Of a stretch of DNA of 64,000 nt, positions 1 through 8,799 are shown in pieces. Every line of letters begins with the position of its first letter. Position 1 is the first letter of the stretch. The translations under genes and the position numbers were made by a program. Under the pieces are notes generated by a model. It searched no databases, was not told where the DNA came from, and saw only the letters and a list, made by a program, of their open reading frames with translations. Source of the stretch: an uncultured Porphyromonas sp. (GTDB taxonomy: Bacteria; Bacteroidota; Bacteroidia; Bacteroidales; Porphyromonadaceae); the NCBI RefSeq assembly GCF_905372525.1, contig NZ_CAJPPN010000007.1:1-64000 (forward strand). The letters run 5' to 3'.

Positions 1-1873
1 ACTGCACACCGTAGCCCGTGAAGGGAGTATGCGAGCGATCGGCATAGCGGATCTCAGTGAAGCCAAAGACCTTGACGTCATGTACCCCTATATGGCGGTC
101 ATAGTCCAGAGCCAGACGCATGAGATAGCTCTTCAGACTCGTCTCATCCTTCTTAAGTATCCCCCCATGAGGCAGGGCAACCTCGGGGCGTCGCTCGGGA
201 TGCTCGGGGTCACGTAGCAGGTAGATGTTGGCCGCGGCTACCTCGGGAGTCTCCATAGCTCTGTAGGCAAGGACTTGGTTAGACTGCTCCGTGATCTCGT
301 GGGTCATAGAGGTGTAAGCCTGTCGGGTGGAGACGAGGGCACGTGCCTCGAGATAGGGGCGTACCTTGTAGCTGGCTTCGGCTTGAGCCTTGAAGTCAAG
401 TACCCCGATGTCCATGTGGTTGGAGCGGTACTCCTGATGGATGTTGAAGGGTGCCCAGTTGTTGCGGTATCGCTCCGAGGGTAGGAGCGTACGGCTCGTA
501 CCCAGAGCATAGCTAAAGGGGTTGATGTCGAAGTCTCGCTCGAAGACCCCGAGCGTAGTATTCTTACGTTGGGGTAGGGTACCAGGCGCCTTTTGCGAGC
601 GGATGTTCCCCTGAGCAGATAGGGTGACCTGTAGGCGATCTCCGAGATAGAAAGTATTCTTGAGGTTGGCGGTGATGCGCTGCACCCGGTCGGCTACTGT
701 CCAGCCTCCGTCATAGAAGAAGCCCAGCGAGGCATAGGTGGCACTGCTCCGTCCCCCGGCACTGAAGCTCACGGTGTGGCTCGTCGTAGGGGTTAGGCGA
801 AAGAGCTCTCTGAACCAGTCGGTATTGGCTCGCTCGTGCTGCTCTAGGAAGGCTCTACGTGCCTCAGGAGTATTCTCCAGCCTATAAGTCCCCGTCTCAG
901 GATTGTATTCGGAGAGTGCTCTATTGAGTAGATAGTATACCCCACCACGACGTCCATAGAGACTGCTAGCGAGGCTGAAGTAGCCCTTCTGTCTCATCTC
1001 CTCGTAGACCCCCATTGTCTCCTGTGAGTTCAATAGGTCATACTGGCTATAGCTAGGCCGGAGGCGCATGGTATTCTCCGTAGCATAGCTTACCCTCAGG
1101 GGGGTATCCCTACGCCCTGACTTAGTCGTCACGACGATCACCCCGTTCAGCGCTCGTGCTCCGTATATCGAGGTCGCAGAGGCATCCTTCAGTACCTGTA
1201 TGTCCTGTATGTCGGAGGCATTGAGCCCCGATACGGCAGAGCTGATGAGGGTCGCTGCATCTCCCGAAGCTAGCTGATCGAGGCTAAGGTGTACGAGGTC
1301 CTCATAGACCGCTCCGTCGATGACCCAGAGGGGCTGTACATTACCTAGTATGGATGCCCCACCTCGGATATTGATACGAGGTGCAGCACCGAATGTACCC
1401 GAGATGCTCTGGATGGATAGACCTGGGACTCGTCCCTCTAGCATACGAGAGATATCCTGTGTCCCCTCTAGGTGTATGTCCTTCATCTTCACGGACGAGG
1501 CCGCACCGGTGTAGACTCGGTTACGGATCTTCTGATAGCCCGTCACCACGACCTCCTCCATGAGCTTGTTGTCCTCCTCGAGGGTAATGGTGAGACGTTC
1601 GCTAGTGATCTTCACCTTCCTTGCCTGCATACCCACACTGGTGAATAGCAGGATATCTCCCATACGGGCTGTGATACCAAACTTCCCTTCGCTGTCCGTG
1701 AGCGTCCCCTGCGTTGTCCCCACGAGTCGTACGGTGACACCGACTAAGGCTTCGCCACGGCTACTACGTACGATACCTGTGATCCGGCTCGCTTGCTGTG
1801 CCAGCGCACTGAGGGGAAGGGCAAGGAGGAAGAGGAGGCAGAGGCGTATGATATGTCTGAGTGATTGCTTCAT
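1..1873 (-). CDS. SusC/RagA-like TonB-dependent outer-membrane receptor (3' end outside window)
   Basis: Reading the minus strand from the ATG at 1873 gives about 624 codons with no stop before the left edge, so the C-terminal part of the barrel is missing from the window. The start encodes a signal peptide (MKQSLRHIIRLCLLFLLALP, then ALAQ). It is followed by a carboxypeptidase-regulatory-like domain (GEALVGVTVRLVGTTQGTL), a TonB-box-like stretch (MEEVVVTGYQKI), and a SusC plug with VIDG near residue 185 and VLKDASATSIYGARALNGVI. SusC-type receptors import glycan or peptide fragments across the outer membrane, usually with a SusD/RagB lipoprotein. Any such partner would lie further left, outside the window. 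The gene starts 16 bp after a FecA-like receptor on the same strand, so the two are probably cotranscribed. The substrate cannot be told from sequence. Confidence 0.93.
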   Translation of the reverse strand, partial: MKQSLRHIIRLCLLFLLALPLSALAQQASRITGIVRSSRGEALVGVTVRLVGTTQGTLTDSEGKFGITARMGDILLFTSVGMQARKVKITSERLTITLEEDNKLMEEVVVTGYQKIRNRVYTGAASSVKMKDIHLEGTQDISRMLEGRVPGLSIQSISGTFGAAPRINIRGGASILGNVQPLWVIDGAVYEDLVHLSLDQLASGDAATLISSAVSGLNASDIQDIQVLKDASATSIYGARALNGVIVVTTKSGRRDTPLRVSYATENTMRLRPSYSQYDLLNSQETMGVYEEMRQKGYFSLASSLYGRRGGVYYLLNRALSEYNPETGTYRLENTPEARRAFLEQHERANTDWFRELFRLTPTTSHTVSFSAGGRSSATYASLGFFYDGGWTVADRVQRITANLKNTFYLGDRLQVTLSAQGNIRSQKAPGTLPQRKNTTLGVFERDFDINPFSYALGTSRTLLPSERYRNNWAPFNIHQEYRSNHMDIGVLDFKAQAEASYKVRPYLEARALVSTRQAYTSMTHEITEQSNQVLAYRAMETPEVAAANIYLLRDPEHPERRPEVALPHGGILKKDETSLKSYLMRLALDYDRHIGVHDVKVFGFTEIRYADRSHTPFTGYGVQ

Positions 1874-1889
1874 GTCTTGCTAGGAGGCG

Positions 1890-4148
1890 TTAGAGGTTAA
1901 TACGTACTCCGCCATAGATGCCGAAGGGGTGACCAGGTCTGAGGCCTGAGGGATGACGGGAGACGAGGTAGACCTTGTTCGTGAGGTTTACCGCATTGAG
2001 CGTCAGGGTGAGGTAGCGGTTGATGCGCGCCTTGAGTGATGCGTCTAGGATGGTATGGCTAGGGATGAGATGTGCCTTGGCGATACGTCCCTGCCCTGGG
2101 GTAGTACGCATGTCTGAGTTGTAGCGGATACTGAGATTAGCCTCCAGCCACTTGTACTCTAGCCCCAGCTGGGCATTCACTGCATGTCGGAAGATATAGG
2201 GTAGTTCATCCCCTGCGAAGACTTCCCCCCAAGCGGAGGAATAGAATTCGTTCTTCATCTGTGTATCTGTCAGGGTATAGCTGACCTGCACTGGTAGGCG
2301 TACCTCCCAGCTCTTAGGCAGGGGTTGCCAAGAGGCTAAGAACTCAAACCCCTGGACACGTGCTGCTCCTACCGTGAACTGGTCTAGTGTGCCTTGTCCA
2401 CCTGCGGCAGCGAGGTCACTGCCGAGCATGTTGGAGTAGTCGTTGTAATAGCCAATAGCCTCTACCTTCAGATCCTCTGTAGTGAGACGTAGACCAGCCT
2501 CTAGGTTGATACTTTTCTCGGGCTTCTGCTTGTAGTAGGTCATCACGCTTGGGGGAGCAAAGCCCTGATGAACACCTGCAAATATCGAGAGCGGGCGAAG
2601 GATCCTATAATTGATCCCTAGGCTAGGCAGTAGTGCGGTAGCGTGGTTACTTCCCTCGATGCGTAGGTGGCCAGTACGTCTAGGGTCTTGGGTCGTGTAG
2701 TCTCGCTTATACAGCTCTACATCCTCCAGACGAAGCCCAGCGGTGATGGTCCATCCTGCCCGTGTCCACTTCCCAAGGAGATAGGAAGCGAAGGCATGGG
2801 CTGTCGTGATACGATTGCTCTGTGAGCCGGGGAGCCCTGCTCGGAATAGGCTCATCTTCCCACCCTCGATAGAATAGCTATCGTCGTGCTGGAAGCGGTC
2901 TTCTACGTCGGCATGATAGCGGGCACCTGCCTCCAGCTGGAGGTAGCTCGATAGGAAGGGTAGGCGGTACTCCACCTTCGTCTGTATCCCACGTGAATGG
3001 TAGGAGCGCTGGTTTGCTCTCACTAGGAGGGCCTCACCGAGTCGGTTGGCGGCACCGGTGAGGAGTTCTAGGTAGCGAGCGTTGGTCTCGGGGTCGGCTA
3101 GTACCTCCTCGATGCTACGCTTCTCCCCCTTTTGGTCGCCGACACGTACGTCACTCAGCTTGTACCAGTTGCGCCAGAAGTAATTGTAGTAGGCGCTCGT
3201 CGTCACCTTGAGTCCTCCATCGAGGTCGATCAGGTGAGTGAGGGCACTCTGCATGTGTCGTGTACTCATGTGGTCCATCTGGGCGCCCCGATAGCGATAG
3301 TAGGGGCGTGAGGCGAAGTCCTGCTCACTCAGCCCCACATAGCTCTCATCGGAGTGCTCGTTGGCGAAGCCCAGCTTCAGCTCTAGGGCTTGGCGGATCG
3401 TGGCCTCCTCGTCTGTGTGTAGGCGGAGCTTCCCCACGACATCGTTACGGTAGAAGCCCGTGCGCTCGTTGGGTTCGTCCTTCTTAAAGCCCTTTGACTG
3501 ATAGCGAAGGTATTCGATGAGGTAGCCGAGATGCTTGTGGTCGTTCCCTACATGGGCATAGCTATTGAAGGTGCCGTAGCTCCCATAGGAGGTCCGCAGG
3601 CCGGCCTGGAAGCTCTTGGGGATTGGGGTCGAGACCATATTCACCGCTCCCCCCGTAGTGAAGGGGCCGTACTGCACCTGACTACTCCCCTTCAGTACCT
3701 CTATGGCGTACATGCGAGCAGCGTTGGGGAAGTAATAGGCGGCAGGGGCAGCATAGGGAGCTGGAGCAGCTAGGATCCCATCCTCCATCAGTGAGATACG
3801 TTCACTACGCTCGGCCTTTGTTCCTCGTAGACTGATATTGGGGCGCAGGCCATACCCGTCCTCTTCGTAGATGTTTACACCTGGTACGGCACGTAGCATG
3901 CGGCTAATATCTGTGTAGCCGAACTTCGCTAGTTCCTTGGGCGAAAGGTAATAAGCCGAACCGGTGCGGTTACGTGCCTCGAACTTGCTCCCCAGCATCT
4001 GCCGTGCGTAGACCACGACCTCACTGAGGCGCCGGGTGGAGTCCCTCATCTCCCGCAGACTATCTACTGGGAGCTCCTGCGCCCCGGCTCCGAGGCTCAG
4101 CGTACCGAGGCTTAGTGTAAATGCTAGTCGCCTAGCTGTATGGTACAT
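1890..4148 (-). CDS. FecA-like TonB-dependent outer-membrane receptor
   Basis: About 752 residues from the ATG at 4148. An upstream in-frame ATG at 4226 exists, but 4148 is preferred because it begins a clean signal peptide (MYHTARRLAFTLSLGTLSLG, then AGAQ). The plug follows directly, without a SusC-type N-terminal domain. It has SEVVVYARQM as a TonB-box-like start, LRAVPGVNIYEEDGYGLRPN and ISLRGTKAERSERISLMEDG, and then a FecA-type stretch (APYAAPAAYYFPNAARM, EVLKGSSQVQYGPFTTGGAV). The rest reads as a 22-strand barrel ending in GIYGGVRINL. FecA relatives import ferric citrate or other metal chelates, but the ligand here is inferred only from family resemblance. No FecR/FecI-type regulators are nearby. 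It is the first gene of a probable operon with the SusC-like receptor. Confidence 0.9.
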   Translation of the reverse strand: MYHTARRLAFTLSLGTLSLGAGAQELPVDSLREMRDSTRRLSEVVVYARQMLGSKFEARNRTGSAYYLSPKELAKFGYTDISRMLRAVPGVNIYEEDGYGLRPNISLRGTKAERSERISLMEDGILAAPAPYAAPAAYYFPNAARMYAIEVLKGSSQVQYGPFTTGGAVNMVSTPIPKSFQAGLRTSYGSYGTFNSYAHVGNDHKHLGYLIEYLRYQSKGFKKDEPNERTGFYRNDVVGKLRLHTDEEATIRQALELKLGFANEHSDESYVGLSEQDFASRPYYRYRGAQMDHMSTRHMQSALTHLIDLDGGLKVTTSAYYNYFWRNWYKLSDVRVGDQKGEKRSIEEVLADPETNARYLELLTGAANRLGEALLVRANQRSYHSRGIQTKVEYRLPFLSSYLQLEAGARYHADVEDRFQHDDSYSIEGGKMSLFRAGLPGSQSNRITTAHAFASYLLGKWTRAGWTITAGLRLEDVELYKRDYTTQDPRRTGHLRIEGSNHATALLPSLGINYRILRPLSIFAGVHQGFAPPSVMTYYKQKPEKSINLEAGLRLTTEDLKVEAIGYYNDYSNMLGSDLAAAGGQGTLDQFTVGAARVQGFEFLASWQPLPKSWEVRLPVQVSYTLTDTQMKNEFYSSAWGEVFAGDELPYIFRHAVNAQLGLEYKWLEANLSIRYNSDMRTTPGQGRIAKAHLIPSHTILDASLKARINRYLTLTLNAVNLTNKVYLVSRHPSGLRPGHPFGIYGGVRINL

Positions 4149-4289
4149 ATTGGATGAATAAGTATTATCTCCTCCGTCACCCGAGGCACACCCTAGCCTA
4201 GACCCCATCAGGGTCAGACCGGACACGATATATATTGTCTACATATGGTGAAGGGGAGCAGTCCGCGAGCAACCTAGGTAATTCGCCCG

Positions 4290-4319
4290 CAAAGATATAT
4301 CATATCTAGTCCCTACAAA
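4290..4319 (-). promoter_or_regulatory. Bacteroidetes-type promoter for the FecA-like/SusC-like operon
   Basis: On the minus strand, TATCTTTG (complement of 4290-4297) is the -7 box and TTTG (4316-4319) is the -33 box, with an 18 bp spacer. The expected start near 4283 gives a leader of about 135 nt before the chosen start codon. Confidence 0.55.
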
Positions 4320-4340
4320 ATACCTATAAATGGGTATTTT
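4317..4340. promoter_or_regulatory. Inverted repeat overlapping the -33 box (candidate operator)
   Basis: AAAATACC (4317-4324) and GGTATTTT (4333-4340) form perfect 8 bp arms around an 8 bp centre and overlap the -33 element of the promoter just described. The position suits a regulator-binding site. No known consensus such as a Fur box was recognised. Confidence 0.4.
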
Positions 4341-4343
4341 ATA

Positions 4344-4408
4344 CCTCCTTCCTCCCCTTGCCTTCTCCCCTTTCCTCCCTTACACTTTCTCTTCCCTCCA
4401 CACCTCTT
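4344..4408. other. Polypyrimidine tract in the divergent intergenic region
   Basis: About 65 bases are nearly all C and T on the plus strand, so purine-rich on the minus strand. The tract lies upstream of the minus-strand promoter in the 4.15-5.04 kb gap. No coding signal is convincing here. It may only be low-complexity spacer or promoter-proximal purine-rich DNA. Confidence 0.5.
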
Positions 4409-4580
4409 ACTGCGCCAATCTCTAGGTAGCGCATAGGACAGCCCCCGGGGGATCGCTCCCTCGCGCGCGTACCTATTGTATATAGTGTATGGGGGCGGGG
4501 GGCGAGTGTGGAGGTTGGTGTGGGCGGTAGGGACGAGCCCCCGAGGAGGGGAGGGAGACGCCACCCTCTAGTGTAATACC

Positions 4581-4765
4581 CTCTGTATCAGACGCGCCTA
4601 GTGGACAAAAACGCTCTTACCGAGAGCCCATCGGCGCTCTCGGTAAGAGCGTCCTCATCACCTTACATAGGTGATGGAAACGTTCATTATAGGAGCGCCG
4701 ATGCGCTCTCGGTAAGAGCGTCTTCGTCACCTTACATAGGTGATGAAGGTATTCTTTATAGGAGT
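4581..4765. repeat. Nested palindromic intergenic element, copy A
   Basis: Shares a leader (CTCTGTATCAG, then GGACAAAAACG) with the elements at 28363 and 41519. Arms at 4611-4635 and 4697-4721 are 25 bp inverted repeats with one mismatch, built around ACGCTCTTACCGAGAGC. The left arm can also pair with an adjacent copy at 4636-4652, giving two competing folds. Inside and after lie two 17 bp palindromes TCACCTTACATAGGTGA (4658-4674 and 4727-4743), each followed by a variant of TTCATTATAGGAG. The element lies between divergent genes, so it is not a terminator. It encodes no transposase and may be a MITE-like element or a binding platform. Confidence 0.8.
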
Positions 4766-4993
4766 GCAGACACGCACTAGGCCAGGAGGGATCTGCGTAC
4801 TTAGGATGCCCGACATTAGCCCCCCAGGAAGCCCTAGGTGCTCGGGGCGAAGAGCGTCCCCGACCTAGTAGACCGAGGTAGCCTACCCCTAGGGCTTGAG
4901 TGAGATAGCTCGGGGGAGGGGAGAGGAGGGTGGCCTTTCCCAAGGTAGGGCGCTGATTTCCGTCCCGTCTACGGCTATATGTTGGCAATGCCG

Positions 4994-5001
4994 TATCTTT
5001 G
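4994..5001 (+). promoter_or_regulatory. -7 promoter box upstream of engB
   Basis: TATCTTTG matches the Bacteroidetes TAnnTTTG -7 consensus about 40 bp before the engB start. No clear TTG sits at the expected distance upstream, so the assignment rests on the -7 box alone. Confidence 0.5.
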
Positions 5002-5039
5002 TCTTGTAAAATAGCTTCGTATAACAAAGGATAGTCACG

Positions 5040-5636
5040 ATGGTCATCACCTCTGCAGAGTTCATCATCAGCAATAGTCGGGTAGAGAAGTGCCCGACCA
5101 CAGGGCTACCCGAATATGCCTTCATCGGCAGATCCAATGTGGGGAAGTCCTCCCTGATCAATATGCTCACCGGGCGTAAAGGCCTAGCGATGACGTCGCA
5201 GAAGCCCGGTAAGACACAGCTCATCAACCACTTCCTTATCAATAGAGACTGGTACCTCGTAGACCTTCCCGGCTATGGCTATGCTCGTCTCAGCAGAGAT
5301 GGTCGAGATGGGCTACGTCGTATGATCGAGGACTATATCCTCGAGCGTACCGAGCTCGTATGCCTCTTCGTGCTCCTAGATAGTCGTCTGGAGCCCCAGA
5401 GGATAGACCTCGAGTTCATCGAATGGCTAGGTGAGGAGGGCATTCCCTTTGCTCTCGTCTTCACCAAGGCGGACAAGCTCTCCCGGGGTAAGCTCGCTGC
5501 CAATATCGCAGCCTACAAGGAGCGTCTCCTACAGCAGTGGGAGGAGCTTCCACCCCTCTTCATCACCTCCGCCGAGGCACGGCTGGGACGAGACGAACTC
5601 CTCTCCTATATAGACGGAATAAATAAATCACTATAA
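5040..5636 (+). CDS. engB: Ribosome-biogenesis GTPase EngB/YsxC
   Basis: 198 residues, the usual length of the family. The small GTPase domain shows G1 GRSNVGKSS at residues 30-38, a G2-region Thr in QKPGKTQLIN, G3 DLPGYGYA, G4 TKAD and G5 TSA. EngB is a cytoplasmic GTPase needed for assembly of the 50S ribosomal subunit. The ATG at 5040 directly precedes the conserved N-terminus. galE begins 10 bp after its stop, so the two are probably cotranscribed. Confidence 0.96.
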   Translation: MVITSAEFIISNSRVEKCPTTGLPEYAFIGRSNVGKSSLINMLTGRKGLAMTSQKPGKTQLINHFLINRDWYLVDLPGYGYARLSRDGRDGLRRMIEDYILERTELVCLFVLLDSRLEPQRIDLEFIEWLGEEGIPFALVFTKADKLSRGKLAANIAAYKERLLQQWEELPPLFITSAEARLGRDELLSYIDGINKSL

Positions 5637-5646
5637 ACCACACCAC

Positions 5647-6687
5647 ATGTCCACCAAAGGTACAATCCTCGTCACGGGTGGGACGGGCTACATCGGCTCC
5701 CACACCACCGTCGAGCTCATCCAGGCCGGCTATCAGGTCGTCAGCCTGGACAACCTCTCCAACTCCAATATCCATGTCCTCGATGGTATCGAGGCTATCA
5801 CGGGTACACGCCCCACATTCTATCAGGTAGACTGCAATGATGAGTCAGCCATAGAGGAGATCTTCACCCGTCACCCCGACATCCAGGGAGTCATCCACTT
5901 TGCCGCTAGCAAGGCGGTCGGAGAATCCGTACAGAAGCCCCTGCTCTACTACCGCAACAACCTCCTATCCCTCATCGTCCTCCTAGAGGCCATGCAGCGC
6001 CATGGTACCCGAGGGATCGTATTCTCCTCCTCCTGTACCGTCTATGGTCAGCCCGAGGTACTCCCCGTGACAGAGGATGCCCCCGTACAGGAGGCCCTAT
6101 CCCCATACGGCAATACCAAGCAGATCAACGAAGAGATCCTACGTGATGTCGTCTATGCTGGAGCCCCCTACAAGGTCATCCGCCTGCGCTACTTCAACCC
6201 TATAGGTGCACACCCCTCAGCTCTTATCGGGGAGCTCCCACTAGGTGTCCCTCAGAACCTCATCCCCTACCTTACGCAGACTGCTGCCGGTATTCGTCAG
6301 GAGCTAAGCGTATTTGGTGACGACTACAATACCCCTGATGGCTCGTGCATCCGTGACTACATCAACGTCGTCGATCTCGCCCGAGCCCACGTCCTCGCCG
6401 TAGACCGTATCCTAGATGAGGCGAAGCAGAGTCCCGCACTCGAGACCTTCAATATCGGTACTGGCCGTGGTGTGAGTGTCCTAGAGCTCATCCGTACCTT
6501 CGAGGAGGTAACGGGTGTCCCCGTCCCCCACAAGATCGTCGGGCGTCGTGAGGGCGACATCGTGCAGGTATGGGCTGATCCTTCCCTAGCGAATAACGTC
6601 CTAGGCTGGCAGGCCAAAGAGAGCCTCGCTGATACCCTTCGCTCCGCTTGGGCTTGGCAGGTACGGCTGAAAGAGCAACAGAAGTAA
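5647..6687 (+). CDS. galE: UDP-glucose 4-epimerase GalE
   Basis: 346 residues of an extended short-chain dehydrogenase. The NAD-binding glycine motif GGTGYIGSH is at residues 11-19. SSSCTVYG precedes the catalytic pair YGNTK (YxxxK), and RYFNPIGAHPS and the substrate-binding GSCIRDYINVVDLA follow. It interconverts UDP-glucose and UDP-galactose in the cytoplasm and supplies sugar precursors for surface polysaccharide. It sits 10 bp after engB and is followed by a hairpin, so it likely ends the engB-galE unit. Confidence 0.96.
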   Translation: MSTKGTILVTGGTGYIGSHTTVELIQAGYQVVSLDNLSNSNIHVLDGIEAITGTRPTFYQVDCNDESAIEEIFTRHPDIQGVIHFAASKAVGESVQKPLLYYRNNLLSLIVLLEAMQRHGTRGIVFSSSCTVYGQPEVLPVTEDAPVQEALSPYGNTKQINEEILRDVVYAGAPYKVIRLRYFNPIGAHPSALIGELPLGVPQNLIPYLTQTAAGIRQELSVFGDDYNTPDGSCIRDYINVVDLARAHVLAVDRILDEAKQSPALETFNIGTGRGVSVLELIRTFEEVTGVPVPHKIVGRREGDIVQVWADPSLANNVLGWQAKESLADTLRSAWAWQVRLKEQQK

Positions 6688-6693
6688 CCCTAT

Positions 6694-6725
6694 AGGTCGG
6701 GGGGCACATCTGTGCCCTCCGACCT
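6694..6725 (+). terminator. Hairpin after galE, before metG
   Basis: AGGTCGGGGGGCAC and GTGCCCTCCGACCT pair across an ATCT loop, with one G-T pair. The hairpin lies 6 bp after the galE stop and 20 bp before metG, with only a weak T-rich tail, so it may terminate partially or attenuate read-through into metG. Confidence 0.6.
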
Positions 6726-6744
6726 ATCACCTATTTAGCTATCG

Positions 6745-8787
6745 ATGCAGAAGAACTATAAGAGAACACTCATCACGGCCGCCCTGCCCTATGCCAATGG
6801 GCCAGTGCATATCGGCCACCTCGCTGGGGTATACATCCCGGCAGACATCTACGCTCGCTACCTGAGGCTCAAGGGGCAGGAGGTGCTCTTCGTCTGCGGG
6901 AGCGATGAGCACGGTGTGCCCATCGCCATCCGTGCGCAGAAGGAGGGAGTCACCCCGCAGGATATAGTAGACCGCTACCACACCATTATCCGGGACTCCT
7001 TCGCTCGCTTCGGTATGACCTTCGACATCTATAGCCGTACGACGAGCCCTACCCATCGGGAGCATGCCTCGGCCTTCTTCCGTACCCTCTATGACAAGGG
7101 AGCCTTCATCGAGGAGGAGACGGAGCAGTACTACGACCCCGAGGCACGGCAGTTCCTCGCCGACCGCTACATCGTAGGTACGTGCCCTAGATGTCAGAAT
7201 GAGCATGCCTACGGAGACCAGTGTGAGAGCTGTGGCTCGACCCTCAACCCCACCGACCTCATCCACCCCCACAGCGCCATCTCTGGCGCTACGCCTATCC
7301 TCAAGAAGACGAAGCACTGGTACCTACCCCTAGACCAGTACGAACCCTTCCTGCGCGAGTGGATCCTCGAGCAGCACAAGGAGTGGAAGAGCAATGTCTA
7401 CGGGCAGTGCCGTAGCTGGCTCGACGGGGGGCTCCAGCCTAGAGCTGTGAGCAGAGACCTTGACTGGGGAATACCAGTCCCTGTCGAAGGTGCCGAGGGC
7501 AAGGTCCTCTATGTATGGTTCGATGCCCCGATCGGGTATATCTCCAATACCAAGGAGCTCCTACCTGACAGCTGGGAGACCTGGTGGAAGGACGAGGATA
7601 CCCGTCTGCTGCACTTCATCGGCAAGGACAATATCGTCTTCCACTGCATTGTCTTCCCAGCGATGCTCCGGGCTGAGGGCTCCTACATCCTCCCCGAGAA
7701 CGTGCCCGCCAACGAGTTCCTGAACCTAGAGGGGAACAAGATCTCCACCAGCAGAAACTGGGCCGTCTGGCTCAATGAGTACCTCGACGAGCTACCTGAT
7801 AAGCAGGATGTCCTGCGCTATGTCCTCACAGCCAATGCCCCCGAGACGAAGGACAACGACTTCACGTGGAAGGACTATCAAGCACGAAACAACAACGAGC
7901 TCGTAGCCGTCTTCGGCAACTTCGTCAATCGTGCCCTCGTGCTGACCTCGAAGTACTTCGACGGTCATGTGCCTGCCCTCGGGTCGCTGACCGACCTAGA
8001 CCGGGAGACCCTCTCGGAGCTAAGCTCAGTGCGTGGAGCGATCGAGCGAGAGCTTGACTCCTTCCACTTCAGAGAGGCGCTCAAGGAAGCGATGAACCTC
8101 GCCCGACTCGGCAACAAGTACCTAGCCGATACCGAGCCGTGGAAGCTGGCCAAGACAGACCTTCCCCGTGTGGCGACGATCCTCAACATCTCCCTACAGA
8201 TCACTGCCAACCTCACCATCGCCTTCGCCCCCTTCCTCCCGATGAGCAGTGAGCGTCTCTGCCAGATGCTCCTGATCGACCTCCCCAGCTGGGATGACCT
8301 AGGACGTGCGGATCTACTCCCTGTGGGGCATACCCTAGGAGAGCCCCATCTGCTCTTCGAGAAGATCGAGGATGAGGTCATCGAGGCTCAGGTGCAGAAG
8401 CTCCTAGAGACGAAGGCACAGAATGAGGCCGCCGAGGCTAAGACCCCTCCAGTGGCTGACCCGATCGCCTTCGAGGACTTCCAGAAGCTCGACATCCGTG
8501 TCGGCACCGTGCTGGAGTGCACCAAGGTGCCGAAGGCGGACAAGCTCCTGCAGTTCCGCCTCGATGATGGACTCGGGGGACGGACGATCATCTCTGGCCT
8601 AGCCGAGCACTATGCTCCCGAGGAGCTCGTCGGCAAGCAGGTCTGCTTCATCGCCAACCTCCCTCCCCGCAAGCTACGTGGCATAGAGAGCGAGGGGATG
8701 ATCCTCTCGGCGCTAGATGCAGAGACGGGCAGGCTCCGTGTCATCACTCCCGAGCAAGGGGTCACCCCAGGGAGTGAAGTTAAGTAA
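6745..8787 (+). CDS. metG: Methionyl-tRNA synthetase
   Basis: 680 residues. The Rossmann HIGH motif is HIGH at residues 22-25. A zinc-knuckle insertion has CPRC and CESCG near residues 150-165, and the KMSKS loop appears as KISTS near residue 332, a common variant. From about residue 577 there is a C-terminal EMAPII/Arc1p-like tRNA-binding domain (DFQKLDIRVGTVLEC). The enzyme charges initiator and elongator tRNA-Met. The C-terminal appendage matches the long, dimeric form of the enzyme. The gene begins soon after the galE hairpin and is followed 12 bp later by a secreted nucleotidase. Confidence 0.97.
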   Translation: MQKNYKRTLITAALPYANGPVHIGHLAGVYIPADIYARYLRLKGQEVLFVCGSDEHGVPIAIRAQKEGVTPQDIVDRYHTIIRDSFARFGMTFDIYSRTTSPTHREHASAFFRTLYDKGAFIEEETEQYYDPEARQFLADRYIVGTCPRCQNEHAYGDQCESCGSTLNPTDLIHPHSAISGATPILKKTKHWYLPLDQYEPFLREWILEQHKEWKSNVYGQCRSWLDGGLQPRAVSRDLDWGIPVPVEGAEGKVLYVWFDAPIGYISNTKELLPDSWETWWKDEDTRLLHFIGKDNIVFHCIVFPAMLRAEGSYILPENVPANEFLNLEGNKISTSRNWAVWLNEYLDELPDKQDVLRYVLTANAPETKDNDFTWKDYQARNNNELVAVFGNFVNRALVLTSKYFDGHVPALGSLTDLDRETLSELSSVRGAIERELDSFHFREALKEAMNLARLGNKYLADTEPWKLAKTDLPRVATILNISLQITANLTIAFAPFLPMSSERLCQMLLIDLPSWDDLGRADLLPVGHTLGEPHLLFEKIEDEVIEAQVQKLLETKAQNEAAEAKTPPVADPIAFEDFQKLDIRVGTVLECTKVPKADKLLQFRLDDGLGGRTIISGLAEHYAPEELVGKQVCFIANLPPRKLRGIESEGMILSALDAETGRLRVITPEQGVTPGSEVK

Positions 8788-8799
8788 CCCATACTGAAT

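Noticed and set aside
4617..5027. 136-codon minus-strand frame in the divergent gap
   Set aside because: It is built largely from the palindromic repeat (copy A) and the engB leader, and has repetitive, non-protein-like sequence.
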